Of a stretch of 64,000 bases of DNA, positions 63,372-64,000 are shown piece by piece. Position numbers and translations under genes: made by a program. The stretch is from JANXQG01 sp963709175 (GTDB taxonomy: Bacteria > Planctomycetota > Planctomycetia > Pirellulales > Thermoguttaceae), in the NCBI GenBank assembly GCA_963709175.1, contig CAVPVK010000003.1, positions 1 through 64,000 of the forward strand, in the 5' to 3' direction. Numbering within the stretch: the stretch's first letter is position 1; every line of letters begins with the position of its first letter. The notes under the pieces were generated by a model. It made no database searches. It was not told the origin of the DNA and was given only the letters and a program-made list of their open reading frames with translations.

Positions 63372-64000
63372 AAATCGCCTCTTGGATAAAGCGGCCTTGA
63401 GTGTGCTTTAAATCTGAGTGGGAATACGAAAATTGTGGGACATTGAGCCGTCCCTTTACATAAACGGCCGTGCACGTTGGCAGCGTCGAGGCGTTGATGT
63501 CAAATTGGCCGTATTCTGACGTGGCGACGCCTTTTGTGCGGTTTCAGCCAGGCAGATTCGTCACTCGTGCCGAGGGAGCACTGGCGACCTCCCGCTTCTT
63601 GCCTTGACTGTCGTGTAATTTCCGGGTACCCCGCGTTGGGCCCCGGCGCGATAGTGACTATCCTAGCCTCCTTTGCGCCAATTGCTACTGCGGTTTTCGG
63701 GCCAGTGGGAAGCCTGTTAATGGCTGCAAAAGAAGTCCGGCCGACCTCTTCATGAAGGGAAAATGCTGACGAAGCGATTCCAACACACTGACGATTACGG
63801 TGCGAGGCCGCGCGTCATACGGCGATTTATCTGAGTGGCCCGTACTCCGGGCCTGAACTGCAGAGCGAAACGTCCGTTCGGTCTCGTCGTCCGTTATCGA
63901 GACGGCCATCGTTTCGCCGTTGGGTGTCCCCACTGGGGCGGCCACCACGAAGGCGACACGTACCTCCGCCAAATTGAGCCACATCAGTTCGTTGCACAGA
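63372..64000. other. Window end, no confident gene
   Basis: A weak minus-strand frame at 63685-63984 (99 residues, Val/Ala-rich start) may be a small unknown protein, but it lacks a family match. The rest looks non-coding. Confidence 0.3.

Noticed and set aside
1..64000. CRISPR arrays, tRNA or rRNA genes
   Set aside because: No regularly spaced direct repeats with unique spacers, and no recognisable tRNA or rRNA segments were seen on either strand; this was by eye, so a covariance-model search would be the decisive check.

Overview
The window looks like a plasmid or integrated mobile element of a planctomycete. The taxonomic call is an inference from GC-rich DNA, a poly-serine Rhs protein and element gene families I associate with Planctomycetota (DUF1257/DUF2997/AAA set, DUF3102, RepA-like ATPases, E1/E2-RING/JAB operon). 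I saw no tRNA, rRNA or CRISPR array. At least a dozen otherwise convincing genes carry one-base frameshifts or single stops. Either the sequence has indel errors or the region is decaying; the bases alone cannot decide, and this caveat applies to every gene called broken here.

Layout. 1-0.8 kb: a broken SDR reductase gene. 1.0-7.1 kb, minus strand: a replication/maintenance arm (DUF3102 protein, HExxH zincin-like protein, HTH protein, RepA-like ATPase). 7.4-7.5 kb: an AT-rich gap with short repeats and a palindrome. 7.97-11.1 kb, plus strand: small membrane proteins, a lipoprotein, DUF1257 and DUF2997 proteins and an AAA+ ATPase, closed by a strong terminator. 11.8-17.5 kb: a candidate defence operon (GHKL/histidine-kinase protein, receiver-domain protein, unknown protein, N6-adenine methyltransferase). 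17.9-25.6 kb: the central operon, encoding a ubiquitin-like protein, an E2-like domain fused to a 20-cysteine RING-like region, a JAMM protease, an E1-like ThiF enzyme and a sliding-clamp homologue, again closed by a terminator.

25.7-36.7 kb is a second cargo block between 106-bp identical direct repeats. It holds an HNH-ATPase fusion, a type I restriction remnant and a restriction-like/TPR gene split by a 4.74-kb Mu-type transposon. The insertion can be read to the base, with a 5-bp target duplication. Backbone genes resume at 36.6-38.1 kb.

38.7-43.5 kb and 57.1-63.4 kb, minus strand: glycosyltransferases and related polysaccharide genes, many broken. Between them are a toxin-like secreted protein, transposase remnants, and an 8.6-kb Rhs/HINT/deaminase polymorphic toxin with its SUKH immunity gene.

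Working model. Two cargo blocks sit directly after terminators in a conserved backbone. The backbone carries a complete-looking bacterial ubiquitin-like conjugation pathway (tag, E1, E2-RING, isopeptidase) with an AAA+ ATPase that might act as an unfoldase. The cargo is mostly anti-phage or inter-element conflict genes. These roles are inferred from families and context.
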